A stretch of 64,000 nt of DNA from Psychrosphaera ytuae (GCF_017638545.1 NZ_CP072110.1:1240001-1304000); one strand, 5' to 3'. Numbered from the stretch's first letter, positions 34,827 through 44,368 are shown. Translations and numbers: made by a program. The notes: a model not told the origin generated them from the letters alone.

Positions 34827-36119
34827 TTAGAGTGACAGCGCTTCGTTTGTTAGTTTTTCTATCTCTGCGCCATAAATTAGGGCAGCAGATGCCGCATCAA
34901 TGAGGGTTCGCCGAGCATTTAACAGCTCTTGTCTAGCCGATACATAATCAAGATATCCATATCGACCTTTTTGATAGGCGTCTTGAGTATCTTCCAGTGC
35001 ATCTTCAAGCATTGGGATAACCGACTGCTTTAATGAATTAGCTGTTAATATGGCTTGTTTTCTATTGGAGTATGCTCGTAGTAAGTGATTTCTAAACCTC
35101 AACTTAGTCGCCTCTTTCTCTATGGCAACTTGGTCACGCTCTGCTAGCGCACTAGCGATTGCACCAGAATTTCGCTTTTCAGCAAACAAAGGTAAGCTAA
35201 AGCCAGCGACCAGTGCCGTATCATTGGCTTCTTGAGAGCGCCTAACACCAACAGACCATTTGATATTGGCCGTTGACTCTGTTTTAGCCAACTGTAATTC
35301 GGCCTCTTTTAGTCGCTGCTCACTTGCATAAACTTGAATAGCAGGGTTTTTCTCTAACTTCGCAAAAAGGCTGTTAAAGTCACTATCATTGCCAAACTGA
35401 AAAAGATCCCCTTGTACTTCAGAGAAGGTTACAGAGTTTTCCCCCCAGTAGGCTGCTAATGAGAGCTTCAAATATTCCAAGCGCTTTTGTTCAGATTGAA
35501 GGGTGAGGTTAGCCTGAGCAATAACTGCTTTTGAGCGTTTCACTTCAGCCTCAGGAGTAGCACCTGCGCGGTTACGCTGAGATACAATCTCTAACGTTTC
35601 TTGTGCTAAGCTCAAAGCATTTTCTGCCAATATAACTCTTTGTTGGGCTGCAAGTACTTCCACGTACTTCTCAGTGACTTGAGCCATTAAATTAAGCGCA
35701 GAGACTTCTTTCTCAGCATTGAGTAGTGCTCTTGATTTTGAAACAAGTCCAATCCGCGCTGAGCGTTTATCTCCCATTTCGATAACCGAAGATAGAGCGA
35801 CTGTTAATTCAGCACTGTCGAATGCATTAAATTCACCTGAGCCTGCAAAGTTCTCAGCTTCAACTTCTAGTTCATAAGCAGGATTTAAACTTGCTGTTTG
35901 TTCTTGTCCTGTTAATGCGGTTTGTTTGAAATCAAATATTTTGAGTTCAGGATTTTGTTTAAGCGTCCACTGAATTGCCTCTTGAAGATTTAACTGCTTT
36001 TCAAAGGCATAAACATTAAATGTAAAAAGTGACAACGCGAGAAACGCGATATATTTAAGCCGAGGTGTTACACACCTCAAAATTGCTATCTTGCGATGCA
36101 CACAGGTATTAAGTGCCAT
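34827..36119 (-). CDS. czcC: CzcC-type outer-membrane efflux channel
   Basis: The 430-residue TolC-family protein has an N-terminal export signal (residues about 20-39, AFLALSLFTFNVYAF) after a positively charged start, and two hairpin repeats visible as LNLMAQVTEKYVEVLAAQQ and LRFRNHLLRAYSNRKQA. The N-terminal 20 residues are longer than usual, so a start at a later codon is possible. It follows the small RPP gene by 72 bp and precedes czcB by 71 bp in the minus-strand operon. Confidence 0.88.
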   Translation of the reverse strand: MALNTCVHRKIAILRCVTPRLKYIAFLALSLFTFNVYAFEKQLNLQEAIQWTLKQNPELKIFDFKQTALTGQEQTASLNPAYELEVEAENFAGSGEFNAFDSAELTVALSSVIEMGDKRSARIGLVSKSRALLNAEKEVSALNLMAQVTEKYVEVLAAQQRVILAENALSLAQETLEIVSQRNRAGATPEAEVKRSKAVIAQANLTLQSEQKRLEYLKLSLAAYWGENSVTFSEVQGDLFQFGNDSDFNSLFAKLEKNPAIQVYASEQRLKEAELQLAKTESTANIKWSVGVRRSQEANDTALVAGFSLPLFAEKRNSGAIASALAERDQVAIEKEATKLRFRNHLLRAYSNRKQAILTANSLKQSVIPMLEDALEDTQDAYQKGRYGYLDYVSARQELLNARRTLIDAASAALIYGAEIEKLTNEALSL

Positions 36120-36191
36120 GTATACTTTCCTATAAATTTATATGTTTTTTTCGGTCATTAACATTTGACCTTTCATAATTTTCTATAAAAT

Positions 36192-36563
36192 TTAGGCGTA
36201 TTTAGGTGGGCGGAATGGCACCGAGATATAGCCTTTTAGCTCAGGAGAAACTAAGGCGTAGGTAAGGAAATATTCTATTGCTTGGAAAATGTTACAGGAA
36301 GAATCAGCATTTAAAAATAAGTGACAACAGCAACAAAAATTACAATTATCAATTGAAGAGTTGCTATTATTCACCTCAAGCATATTGGAGTCTTCTGGAG
36401 CTTTTAGCGGGGTAATAGACTTAGTTAGTGATGAACTAAAAGAACTTTCACTTAAGTTTATTTCAAGCTCTTCTAGCGAAAAAAACACAGACTGCACCGC
36501 GATTAAAATCATTATCACGTATGATATATTTGATTTGATATACGATGAGTGCATTATTTTCAT
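36192..36563 (-). CDS. Small secreted Cys-rich protein ending FRPPKYA (CzcI-like position)
   Basis: The N-terminus is a hydrophobic export signal (residues about 13-30). The middle is Ser-rich and carries NCNFCCCCHLFLNADSSC, a dense Cys cluster. The last residues VPFRPPKYA repeat the RPP ending seen in three other island proteins. It stands between the CDF gene (8 bp away) and czcC, the position of czcI in classical czc operons. Overall sequence outside the cluster and the ending is not shared with the other RPP proteins. Metal binding is likely; function unproven. Confidence 0.68.
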   Translation of the reverse strand: MKIMHSSYIKSNISYVIMILIAVQSVFFSLEELEINLSESSFSSSLTKSITPLKAPEDSNMLEVNNSNSSIDNCNFCCCCHLFLNADSSCNIFQAIEYFLTYALVSPELKGYISVPFRPPKYA

Positions 36564-36571
36564 TTCTCTGC

Positions 36572-37480
36572 TTAATACTTTAGCTGTAAGATGCGGCGAG
36601 CACCGTTTAAAACGACAAGAGCAATTATCAAACCAATCACTAAATCTGGATAACGACTGCTTGTTGCTGTAACTAATAAGCCAGCTAAAATTACACCAAC
36701 GTTTGCGATAACGTCATTTGCGGAAAAAATCCAACTCGCTTTCATATGAGCGCCGTCTTCTTTGTTGCCAAATATCAAAAACAGACAAGCAACGTTAGCG
36801 ATTAGTGCTATTCCACCAAATATCATCATTAAAGAAGAGATCGGTTCACTACCGTAAACAAAGCGTCTTACGACTTCGCTCAAAGCACCTAGCGCTAGAA
36901 TAACTTGAAGCACACCAGATATATGTGCTGCTCTAAGTTTCATGCTAATACTTTTACCTACGGCATAAATAGCTAAACCATACACAGCAGCATCAGCAAA
37001 CATATCTAATGAGTCTGCAATTAGGCCAGCAGACTGTGCAATCAACCCAGCAATTACTTCTATAAAAAACATGACTCCATTAATGGCTAACAACCATTTT
37101 AGGGTTGATGCTTCTTTCATCTCATTTTTTTGGGCTAGATCTTTTGCTTTTGCAGCTTCGGTGCTGCAACTTTCTTTAGTTGATGCCAACTCTGCACCGA
37201 GATTGAGTTGTTGTAATTTTTTTGTTATCTCATCTAAATTTTCATCATGAAAAACCTTGACTAAACGGCTAGGAATATCAAATTGCAACCCAACTGAAGG
37301 CTCAATTGAGTCAAGTGCTAATCTGATCAATCTCTCTTCTGAAGGACAGTCCATTTGAGGCACTTTATATGTACTGACAAACGCGCCACTATAGTTATCT
37401 AATTGTGTATCAATTTTTACGTCTTCGTTGGTAGGAGATGATTGACACTGACCACTACATTTTTCTGACATATTTAACAT
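36572..37480 (-). CDS. CDF-family transporter with an HMA-like N-terminus
   Basis: The first 100 residues hold a Cys-rich start (SEKCSGQCQSS) and an HMA-like fold in which the CXXC is replaced by PQMDCPSEERLIR. Six helices follow (about residues 125-300), with metal-site blocks DSLDMFADAAVYG and SANDVIANVGV corresponding to the Asp-rich sites of CDF carriers. The usual long cytoplasmic C-terminal domain is missing. It stands directly behind the CadR-type promoter at 37501-37531 and heads the run with czcI-like, czcC, czcB and czcA. A start at 37471 is also possible. Likely exports Zn/Cd/Pb-type ions. Confidence 0.85.
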   Translation of the reverse strand: MLNMSEKCSGQCQSSPTNEDVKIDTQLDNYSGAFVSTYKVPQMDCPSEERLIRLALDSIEPSVGLQFDIPSRLVKVFHDENLDEITKKLQQLNLGAELASTKESCSTEAAKAKDLAQKNEMKEASTLKWLLAINGVMFFIEVIAGLIAQSAGLIADSLDMFADAAVYGLAIYAVGKSISMKLRAAHISGVLQVILALGALSEVVRRFVYGSEPISSLMMIFGGIALIANVACLFLIFGNKEDGAHMKASWIFSANDVIANVGVILAGLLVTATSSRYPDLVIGLIIALVVLNGARRILQLKY

Positions 37481-37500
37481 TCCGTAATAATATTAAAATA

Positions 37501-37531
37501 AGTATAAAATCTATAGTGGCTATAGAGTCAA
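37501..37531 (-). promoter_or_regulatory. Second CadR/PbrR-type promoter/operator
   Basis: On the minus strand TTGACT (37526-37531) and TATACT (37501-37506) are 19 bp apart, and the spacer holds CTATAG-TGG-CTATAG on the plus strand (37511-37525). Only the central three bases of the dyad differ from the site at 28989-29003. It drives the CDF-czc run from 37480 downward. Confidence 0.9.
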
Positions 37532-37627
37532 ATAAAAAATTATTTAATGTAAAAGCGTGGAAACTGAATTGAAAAGCTAGTTTAAGAAAATAGTTTCTGC
37601 TAGTATTTTAAATACTATATTTAACTG

Positions 37628-37987
37628 GTGATAACTTTGAACCTTAATGTTGTACTAAAAATGCTCTTGGTTATTTCGATTGTTTTACAATCGTTAACTG
37701 CTGTAGCATCCTCAACATCTGAGAATCACCAAATAGATATAGAGCACCTTCAAACTCAACATGATCATGCAGATGATCGAAATGTCTCAAATGATAATGT
37801 AGGTGATGAGCAGCATAATGAAAAAGATTGTCATCACTGCGGTCATTGCAGTGGCAGCCACTTATCTTGGATTTTAGTCAGTAATTCAAATACCACGGGC
37901 AAACTAAACATTATCAATAAAACTCCTTATCAAATTGATCAAACAAGTACCTTTCTTGAAGCGATACTTCGTCCGCCTATTTCTTAA
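37628..37987 (+). CDS. Small secreted His/Asp/Cys-rich protein ending LRPPIS
   Basis: A signal peptide (about residues 12-28, LLVISIVLQSLTAVAS) precedes a His/Asp-rich region (HLQTQHDHADDRNV, EQHNEKDCHHCGHCSGSH) and a C-terminal ending EAILRPPIS. It leads the plus-strand RND operon, 83 bp before the outer channel gene. The start is uncertain: GTG at 37628, TTG at 37637 or ATG at 37661; all keep the signal peptide. It parallels the other RPP proteins in position and ending but not in overall sequence. Probably a periplasmic metal-binding or regulatory protein of CzcI type. Confidence 0.68.
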   Translation: MITLNLNVVLKMLLVISIVLQSLTAVASSTSENHQIDIEHLQTQHDHADDRNVSNDNVGDEQHNEKDCHHCGHCSGSHLSWILVSNSNTTGKLNIINKTPYQIDQTSTFLEAILRPPIS

Positions 37988-38070
37988 TTAGATTAATTTT
38001 TAATGACCTATTTATCCTTTAATAATGGATAAAGGTTTCGTGTTTATTAATTTTAAAATTAAGAATTTTT

Positions 38071-39288
38071 ATGTATATATATTTAAAAAATGTAGGTTTA
38101 GTCCTGTCTTTATGTATGGCTGTGAGTTTTTCAGTTGCCACTTATGCCAAACAGAAAAGTATTTCATGGCTAGATAGTCAAATAAATAAAGATCCCGAAG
38201 TTGTTGCGGCTAAAGAGTTACTTAATGCAAGTAGTCATAGAGCCAAAGGTTTAACTCAAGCCGTTTATAACCCAGAGCTAGAAGCTAGTTATGAAAAAGA
38301 AGGTGATTTTGATAATTACTCCATTGGTATCAGCCAAACAATTGATTTCTGGGATAAGCAATCAGCAAATAAAAGCATTGGTGAAATTGATGTCTATGTA
38401 AACCAGCAACAATTGTTATCTTTACTCGATTCTAAAAAGGCTAACGCTTTAACTGCATTAGTTAATTGGCAAGCAGCAAAAGAAGCTGCTCAGTTACTTT
38501 CAGAAAGAGAAGAGCAATTGCAAACGCTCTTTGGCATTGTTGAAGATAAGCGAAAAGCCGGACTTTTAGAGCCACTTGACGCTGAATTGGTCTATTTAAA
38601 CTTGTCCCAAATTTTCAGTGAAATATCTGAGTCGCAAATAGCATTGAAAAATGCAGAGGTAAAGGTTCAGGAGTTATTGCCTGATTGGACGCCTAATACT
38701 ACAAATTTGTTTTCATTTACTTTTGGGGCAACAAGCTATTCATTTAACTCCCAGTGGGTTGAGGATCATCCAAAAGTTAAACTCGCTAGAGCGCAATGGA
38801 AGGGACAACAATCTAAGGCTCAGCTAACCACTATGGAATCTAAAGCTAATCCAACCATTGGCGTTAGCGCAGGGAAAAGTGGAGATGAAGACTTGGTTGG
38901 TGTGACTTTATCAATTCCTTTAAACATCAGGAATAACTATTCAGATACGGTTAAAGCCGCTTATTCAGAAGCCATTGCAGCAGAAGCTAACTTTCGATCG
39001 GTATATCGAAAGCAGTCTTTTGAAGCAAAAGCTAAATATGAATCGCTTAATATCAGTAAAAAATACTATGAGCAATGGCGAAAACTCACACAAGGCAGAT
39101 TAGATAGCAGTGCGAATTTATTAAATAAGCGCTGGGAAGCTGGTGACATAAATACTTCTGATTATTTACTCGCATTAAATCAACGCGCGGAAGCGCTTCA
39201 TGCAGGCATCCGGTTGGAAAAGCAACTTAAGCTTGCAGAAATATCCTTCGTTTTAAGTATAGGTCAGTTATCAAAACTTGAGATTTGA
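38071..39288 (+). CDS. Outer-membrane efflux channel of the third RND system
   Basis: The 405-residue TolC-family protein has a signal peptide (residues 1-27, ending ATYA) and hairpin repeats such as ANALTALVNWQAAKEAAQLL. It is more distant from the other two channels of the island than they are from each other by inspection of the conserved blocks. It follows the RPP protein and precedes the adaptor by 66 bp. It would form the exit duct of the 40683 pump. Confidence 0.85.
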   Translation: MYIYLKNVGLVLSLCMAVSFSVATYAKQKSISWLDSQINKDPEVVAAKELLNASSHRAKGLTQAVYNPELEASYEKEGDFDNYSIGISQTIDFWDKQSANKSIGEIDVYVNQQQLLSLLDSKKANALTALVNWQAAKEAAQLLSEREEQLQTLFGIVEDKRKAGLLEPLDAELVYLNLSQIFSEISESQIALKNAEVKVQELLPDWTPNTTNLFSFTFGATSYSFNSQWVEDHPKVKLARAQWKGQQSKAQLTTMESKANPTIGVSAGKSGDEDLVGVTLSIPLNIRNNYSDTVKAAYSEAIAAEANFRSVYRKQSFEAKAKYESLNISKKYYEQWRKLTQGRLDSSANLLNKRWEAGDINTSDYLLALNQRAEALHAGIRLEKQLKLAEISFVLSIGQLSKLEI

Positions 39289-39354
39289 ACGCGCTAATTT
39301 TTCATTAGCGAAAGAAGCGAAATCTTAAATTTATAAAAAATATAGGTTACAAAA

Positions 39355-40671
39355 ATGAATACAATATTTAGTAAAAAATTATTAGCCGTAGTAATTAGCA
39401 GCCTGTTAGTTGGGTTTACTACAAATCATGACGCTTTTGCACAGTCGTCAGATGGTACTGGTTCTGTCACAAAAGTTTCGAAGCAAGATGTAAAAGAACA
39501 TAAAGATGATCATGGCGAACATGGTCACGATAAAGGACATAAAGAAGAAAAAGATGACCATGACGAGCATGATCACGAAAAGGAAAATAGGGAAGAAAAA
39601 GGTGGTCATGACGAACATGATCACGAAAAAGTAAATAAGGAAGGAAAAGATGAAGAGCATGAAGAAGGTATCACTATTGATCCAAAGAAGATGTCGCTTG
39701 CTAACATTAAAGTGGAAAGTGTTAAGCCTGAATATCAATTTAGCACCGTATATGCACCAGGCGAAATAAAAGCTAATGGCTATAAAAGTTATGTGGTATC
39801 GCCACGTACAGAGTCAGTCATTATTAGTCGCCATGCAGCGCTTGGAGAGCATGTAGAAATAGGTCAGAAGTTAGTTACATTATTTAGTGAAGCAATGGCA
39901 CAAGCACAGGCTGACTATTTAATCGCTTCAACCGAATGGCAACGTGTGAAAAAGCTGGGTAACAAGACGGTGAGTGAAAGTAGATTATTACAAGCAGAGA
40001 CTACATACAATGCGAGTTACGGGAAGCTTATTGCTTTAGGGTTAACTGAAAAAGCAATAGATGGCATTTCTAACAAAGACATAAAAGCGTTTGGGCAATA
40101 TACATTAATTGCTCAGCGTGAAGGGGTTGTACTTCAAGACGATTTTATCCAAGGGCAACGCGTTGATGCCGGAGATACTGTTATGTTACTTGCGGACGAA
40201 AAACAATTATGGGTTGAGGCTAAAGTCTCGCCAAACAAAAAGCTTAGTCTATCAATTAACTCTCCTGCGACAATCAAATTAGAAGGTCAAAGTTACAAAG
40301 CTAAAGTTATCCAAGAAGCACATACTATTGATCCCAAGACCCGCACCCGAATTATCAGATTAGCGGTAGAAAATGCTGATGACAAACTCCACTCTGGTAT
40401 GTTCGTCAAAGTCTATTTCCAGTTCGCCACAAAACAGAAAGTGATGGCTGTACCAGAAGGTTCACTGATCCGCAGTGCCGATGGTGATTGGACAGTATTT
40501 GTTGAAGACCATCCCGGAGAGTTTAAAGCGACTGAAGTTAATCTTGGTCGAGCTTTAGGTGATTTCAGAGAAATTATCGGACTAGAAAGTGGTACTCGAA
40601 TTGTAACCAAAGGCGCATTTTTTGTTGCTTCTGAAATCGCTAAAGGCGGATTTGATCCGCATAACCACTAA
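39355..40671 (+). CDS. Membrane-fusion adaptor with a His/Asp/Glu-rich repeat insert
   Basis: A signal peptide (residues 1-29) is followed at about residues 40-102 by a highly charged segment rich in His, Asp, Glu and Lys. It holds two copies of a 16-residue unit, EEKxxHDEHDHEKxNx-like, in tandem. The HlyD-type adaptor core follows (GEIKANGYKSYVVSPRTESV, a short hairpin, GVVLQDDFIQGQRVDAGDTV, LRS-type C-terminal blocks). The insert should bind several metal ions in the periplasm. It ends 11 bp before the pump gene. Complete, 438 residues. Confidence 0.87.
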   Translation: MNTIFSKKLLAVVISSLLVGFTTNHDAFAQSSDGTGSVTKVSKQDVKEHKDDHGEHGHDKGHKEEKDDHDEHDHEKENREEKGGHDEHDHEKVNKEGKDEEHEEGITIDPKKMSLANIKVESVKPEYQFSTVYAPGEIKANGYKSYVVSPRTESVIISRHAALGEHVEIGQKLVTLFSEAMAQAQADYLIASTEWQRVKKLGNKTVSESRLLQAETTYNASYGKLIALGLTEKAIDGISNKDIKAFGQYTLIAQREGVVLQDDFIQGQRVDAGDTVMLLADEKQLWVEAKVSPNKKLSLSINSPATIKLEGQSYKAKVIQEAHTIDPKTRTRIIRLAVENADDKLHSGMFVKVYFQFATKQKVMAVPEGSLIRSADGDWTVFVEDHPGEFKATEVNLGRALGDFREIIGLESGTRIVTKGAFFVASEIAKGGFDPHNH

Positions 40672-40682
40672 GGAGCAAGACT

Positions 40683-43600
40683 ATGTTTAATAAAATAATA
40701 GATTGGTCTGTTAATAATAGACTCCTGATTTTGATTGCGCTGTTTGCCACTATGGTTGGTGCAGTTATGGTGATCCCAAAATTAAATTTGGATGCCTTTC
40801 CTGATGTTACTAATGTTCAAGTTGCTGTAAATACTGAAGCGCCAGGACTGGCTGCTGAAGAAGTTGAACAACTCATTACGTACCCCATTGAAGCGGTAAT
40901 GTATGCCCTACCTGATGTAGAACAAGTGCGCTCAATTTCTAAAACAGGCTTGTCTGGCGTTACGGTTGTTTTCAAAGAAGGCACCGACATTTACTTTGCA
41001 AGACAACTCGTATTTGAGCGTCTTCAAGCCGCAAAAGAACTGATACCAGAAGGTGTTGGGACACCCGAAATGGGACCAAACACCTCTGGGCTGGGCCAAG
41101 TATTTCAGTATCTTCTTATTTCAGATAAAGGTGCAGGTTATGATGCTATGGCGCTTCGAAGCCTTAACGATTGGATTGTTAAGTTACTCGTTATGCCTGT
41201 CGATGGAGTCACTGATGTATTATCTTTTGGTGGTAATGTTAGGCAATACCAAGTCAATGTCGATCCATCTAAGCTCTTAGCATATGAACTAACGCAAGAA
41301 GACGTTGTTGGTGCCCTAGATAACAACAATGCGAATGTTGGCGGATGGTACATGAACCGTGGGCAAGAGCAGCTTGTGATTAGAGGCACAGGCTGGTTTG
41401 AGAGTGGTGAGGCTGGCATCAGTAATATCAAACAAGTTCCCGTTAAAACAGTAGATGGTACGGTTGTTACGGTTTCAGATATTGCTAAAGTTGAAATGGG
41501 CAGTGAAATTCGTCAAGGTGCTGTCACCATGACGCGCAAAACCGAAGACGGTAAAGTCGAAAATTTAGGCGAAGTTGTCTCTGGCATTGTCTTAAAACGC
41601 ATGGGTTCAAATACTAAAGCCACCATTGATGGTATCAATGCAAGAATTCCATTAATTAATCAAGCATTGCCAAAAGGTGTTCGCTTTGAGCCTTTTTATG
41701 ATCAGGCTGATTTGATTGAAAAAGCGGTAAATACAGTGGTTGATGCACTATTACTAGCATTTATTTTCATCTGTATTGTATTAGCACTATTTTTAATGAA
41801 TTTACGTGCAACCTTCTTGGTATTAATATCTATTCCAATTTCAATTGGTATCGCGTTAATGATCATGGCTTGGTGGGGCATTTCTGCAAACCTTATGTCA
41901 CTGGGTGGCATAGCGGTCGCTATTGGTATGCTTGTAGATGGCTCAGTGGTTATGGTTGAAAATATGTTTAAACATTTAAATAGACCTGACGCGACACATT
42001 CGAAATCGGTAAAGGAACGTGTTCCAACTTCTGACGCAGATCCGCACGATGTAGAACACGATGAGCACGGCATTAAATTACGTCTGCAAAATGCAGGTAA
42101 AGAAGTGGCTCGTCCCGTCTTTTTTGCTGCCTCGATTATTTTAGTCGTATTTGCGCCATTGTTCAGCTTTGAAGGGGTTGAAGCAAAGTTATTCCAACCT
42201 ATGGCAATAAGCATCATCTTAGCCGTTGTATCTGCGATTGTGGTTGCGTTGTTTATCGTACCTGCACTGGCAACTTATTTATTTAAGTCAGGTGTAAAAG
42301 AGAGGGAAAGCTTTGTTCTTAGGCCATTAGACAAACTCTACAGAAAAGGGCTTACATTCGCACTAAAACGCACCAAGTTAGTCATTTCAGCCGCACTTAT
42401 ATTAGTTTTCTCTGCCTTTGCATTAGTTCCATTAATTGGTACTGAATTTGTACCTGAGTTAGAAGAAGGGACGATAAACTTAAGAGCAACGCTGGCACCT
42501 TCTTCCAGTTTAGATACCGCGCTCACTGTGGCACCAATTCTAGAAGAAAAACTAATGGCTTTTCCTGAAGTAACCTATGCATTAAGCCGAATTGGTCGAG
42601 CCGAAATAGGTGGAGATCCAGAGCCTGTGAATAACATAGAAATTTACATAGGGTTGAAGCCTGTTTCTGAGTGGACCAGTGCATCTAATCGATATGAACT
42701 TCAAGGGAAAATGGAGAGATCTTTAGAGGAGTTTCCTGGCTTACTACTAAACTTTTCTCAACCTATTGCGACTCGTGTTGATGAGTTACTATCTGGCGTA
42801 AAAGCTCAGTTGGCGATAAAGTTATTTGGCCCTGAGTTAGACGTTTTAGCAGCTAAAGGACAAGAGATCGAAGCGGCTATAAAGAGTGTTGATGGTGCAA
42901 GAGATGTTGCTCTTGAGCAAATTGCAGGTGAAGCGCAACTTGTCGTAAAACCTAATAGGCAAGAGCTATCGCGCTTTGGACTTTCAGTTGTTGATATAAT
43001 GGAAGTTGTGCGAGATGGTATTGGAGGGGTTGAAGCTGGACAAATCATCAAAGGCAATGAACGTTATGATATTTACGTGCGTATTGAAGAAGAGTACCGA
43101 CAAAATAAGGAAGCTATTTCAGATATTCGAATTCAGTCACCAACAGGCGCCTGGGTACGCTTAGGTGATGTTGCAACTGTTTCATTTGAATCAGGTCCTC
43201 CTCAAGTAAGGCGCGATGATGTTCAAAGGCGTGTCGTTATTCAAGCAAACGTTCAGAATAGAGATATGGGTAGTGTAGTAGCCGACATCAGAAAAGTTAT
43301 TGCTGAGAAAGTTGACCTACCTTCAGGTTACTCGGTAGCAATAGGTGGCCAATTCGAAAGCCAGCAGCGTGCTCAAAGCAGACTAGCTATCGTTGTACCT
43401 CTATCTTTAGCGCTAATTGCATTGTTACTTTACTTTGCTTTTGGCTCTGTTGGTCAAGCCATGCTGATTTTAGTTAATGTGCCACTAGCCGTAATTGGCG
43501 GTGTTTTTTCCCTGTATATATCGGGCCAATATTTATCTGTACCAAGCTCAGTAGGCTTTATTACCTTATTTGGTGTAGCGGTATTAAATGGGGTTGTAAT

Positions 43601-43883
43601 GGTAGAAAGTATCAACCAACTTATTAAAGACGGTCTAGACGCTTCTAAAGCCGTTTTTGAAGGTGCTACTTCAAGATTAAGACCTGTACTTATGACTGCT
43701 ATAACATCAGCTTTAGGTTTGATACCGATGTTAATGTCTAATGGTGTTGGTGCAGAAATACAGCGCCCATTAGCGAGTGTTATCGTTGGCGGCTTGGTAA
43801 CAGCAACACTGCTAACACTGTTTGTCTTGCCTGTTTTATATAGCTGGTTTTCTAGAAAGAAAATTGAGGAGTTATCTAGATAG
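40683..43883 (+). CDS. HME-RND efflux pump with a non-Czc helix-4 motif
   Basis: The 1066-residue RND pump has IAVAIGMLVDGSVVMVEN in helix 4 (about residues 406-423). It lacks the DFG of divalent CzcA pumps and also differs from the CusA pattern in GMLVDGS. This places it in another heavy-metal RND group whose substrates are less certain (Ni/Co or other ions have been proposed for such pumps). A His/Asp-rich cytoplasmic-loop insert (DADPHDVEHDEHGIK) at about 452-466 is unusual. It is the last gene of the plus-strand operon. Pump identity is sure; substrate is not. Confidence 0.88.
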   Translation: MFNKIIDWSVNNRLLILIALFATMVGAVMVIPKLNLDAFPDVTNVQVAVNTEAPGLAAEEVEQLITYPIEAVMYALPDVEQVRSISKTGLSGVTVVFKEGTDIYFARQLVFERLQAAKELIPEGVGTPEMGPNTSGLGQVFQYLLISDKGAGYDAMALRSLNDWIVKLLVMPVDGVTDVLSFGGNVRQYQVNVDPSKLLAYELTQEDVVGALDNNNANVGGWYMNRGQEQLVIRGTGWFESGEAGISNIKQVPVKTVDGTVVTVSDIAKVEMGSEIRQGAVTMTRKTEDGKVENLGEVVSGIVLKRMGSNTKATIDGINARIPLINQALPKGVRFEPFYDQADLIEKAVNTVVDALLLAFIFICIVLALFLMNLRATFLVLISIPISIGIALMIMAWWGISANLMSLGGIAVAIGMLVDGSVVMVENMFKHLNRPDATHSKSVKERVPTSDADPHDVEHDEHGIKLRLQNAGKEVARPVFFAASIILVVFAPLFSFEGVEAKLFQPMAISIILAVVSAIVVALFIVPALATYLFKSGVKERESFVLRPLDKLYRKGLTFALKRTKLVISAALILVFSAFALVPLIGTEFVPELEEGTINLRATLAPSSSLDTALTVAPILEEKLMAFPEVTYALSRIGRAEIGGDPEPVNNIEIYIGLKPVSEWTSASNRYELQGKMERSLEEFPGLLLNFSQPIATRVDELLSGVKAQLAIKLFGPELDVLAAKGQEIEAAIKSVDGARDVALEQIAGEAQLVVKPNRQELSRFGLSVVDIMEVVRDGIGGVEAGQIIKGNERYDIYVRIEEEYRQNKEAISDIRIQSPTGAWVRLGDVATVSFESGPPQVRRDDVQRRVVIQANVQNRDMGSVVADIRKVIAEKVDLPSGYSVAIGGQFESQQRAQSRLAIVVPLSLALIALLLYFAFGSVGQAMLILVNVPLAVIGGVFSLYISGQYLSVPSSVGFITLFGVAVLNGVVMVESINQLIKDGLDASKAVFEGATSRLRPVLMTAITSALGLIPMLMSNGVGAEIQRPLASVIVGGLVTATLLTLFVLPVLYSWFSRKKIEELSR

Positions 43884-44020
43884 AATAATTTTATTAAGAA
43901 CCAATATCCCACACCTAAGTGACGTTTTGTGTGGGACTATTAATTAATAGTAAAGATTCACCAAAAAGTTTAATGAAATTAAATGTAATAGTTATTGCAA
44001 CTCGCGTAGCATACTAACAT

Positions 44021-44368
44021 TCAATTCAATTTTGGAGTTTTGAGCTGTTCTCTCATTTCTAAAATACGTTCAGGTGAATGCACTCCTATTCTCATTACTA
44101 CAAGCTCAGCAAATGAAATGTCATATAACTTATGTTCAACATCAATTACATAACAACTTCCGTTATGAGTAATTACTTCTATTTTGTCGCCAACAACTCT
44201 TTTGTTAACAATTTTTGAAGTAACTATTTGCTCAAATGGACGAAATCTAAATGTTTCATCGTCAATAACTACACCAGCTAAGACATCAATCAAAAATGTT
44301 TTTTCAAAATCTTTGTAGTCATAAACCGATACTATGCTTACGTCCTTTAAGTAAGTTTTTTCTGTCAT
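44021..44368 (-). CDS. Unknown small protein, coupled to the gene at 44365
   Basis: The 115-residue protein is predicted to be cytoplasmic and of beta-rich pattern: YLKDVSIVSVYDYKDFEKTF, RFRPFEQIVTSKIVNKRVVG and ITHNGSCYVIDVEHKLYDIS. I start at the ATG at 44368, which overlaps the stop of the upstream gene (ATGA). No domain is recognised. With its partner it forms a two-gene unit near the right edge of the island, away from metal genes. Perhaps accessory genes of the original mobile element. Confidence 0.6.
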   Translation of the reverse strand: MTEKTYLKDVSIVSVYDYKDFEKTFLIDVLAGVVIDDETFRFRPFEQIVTSKIVNKRVVGDKIEVITHNGSCYVIDVEHKLYDISFAELVVMRIGVHSPERILEMREQLKTPKLN

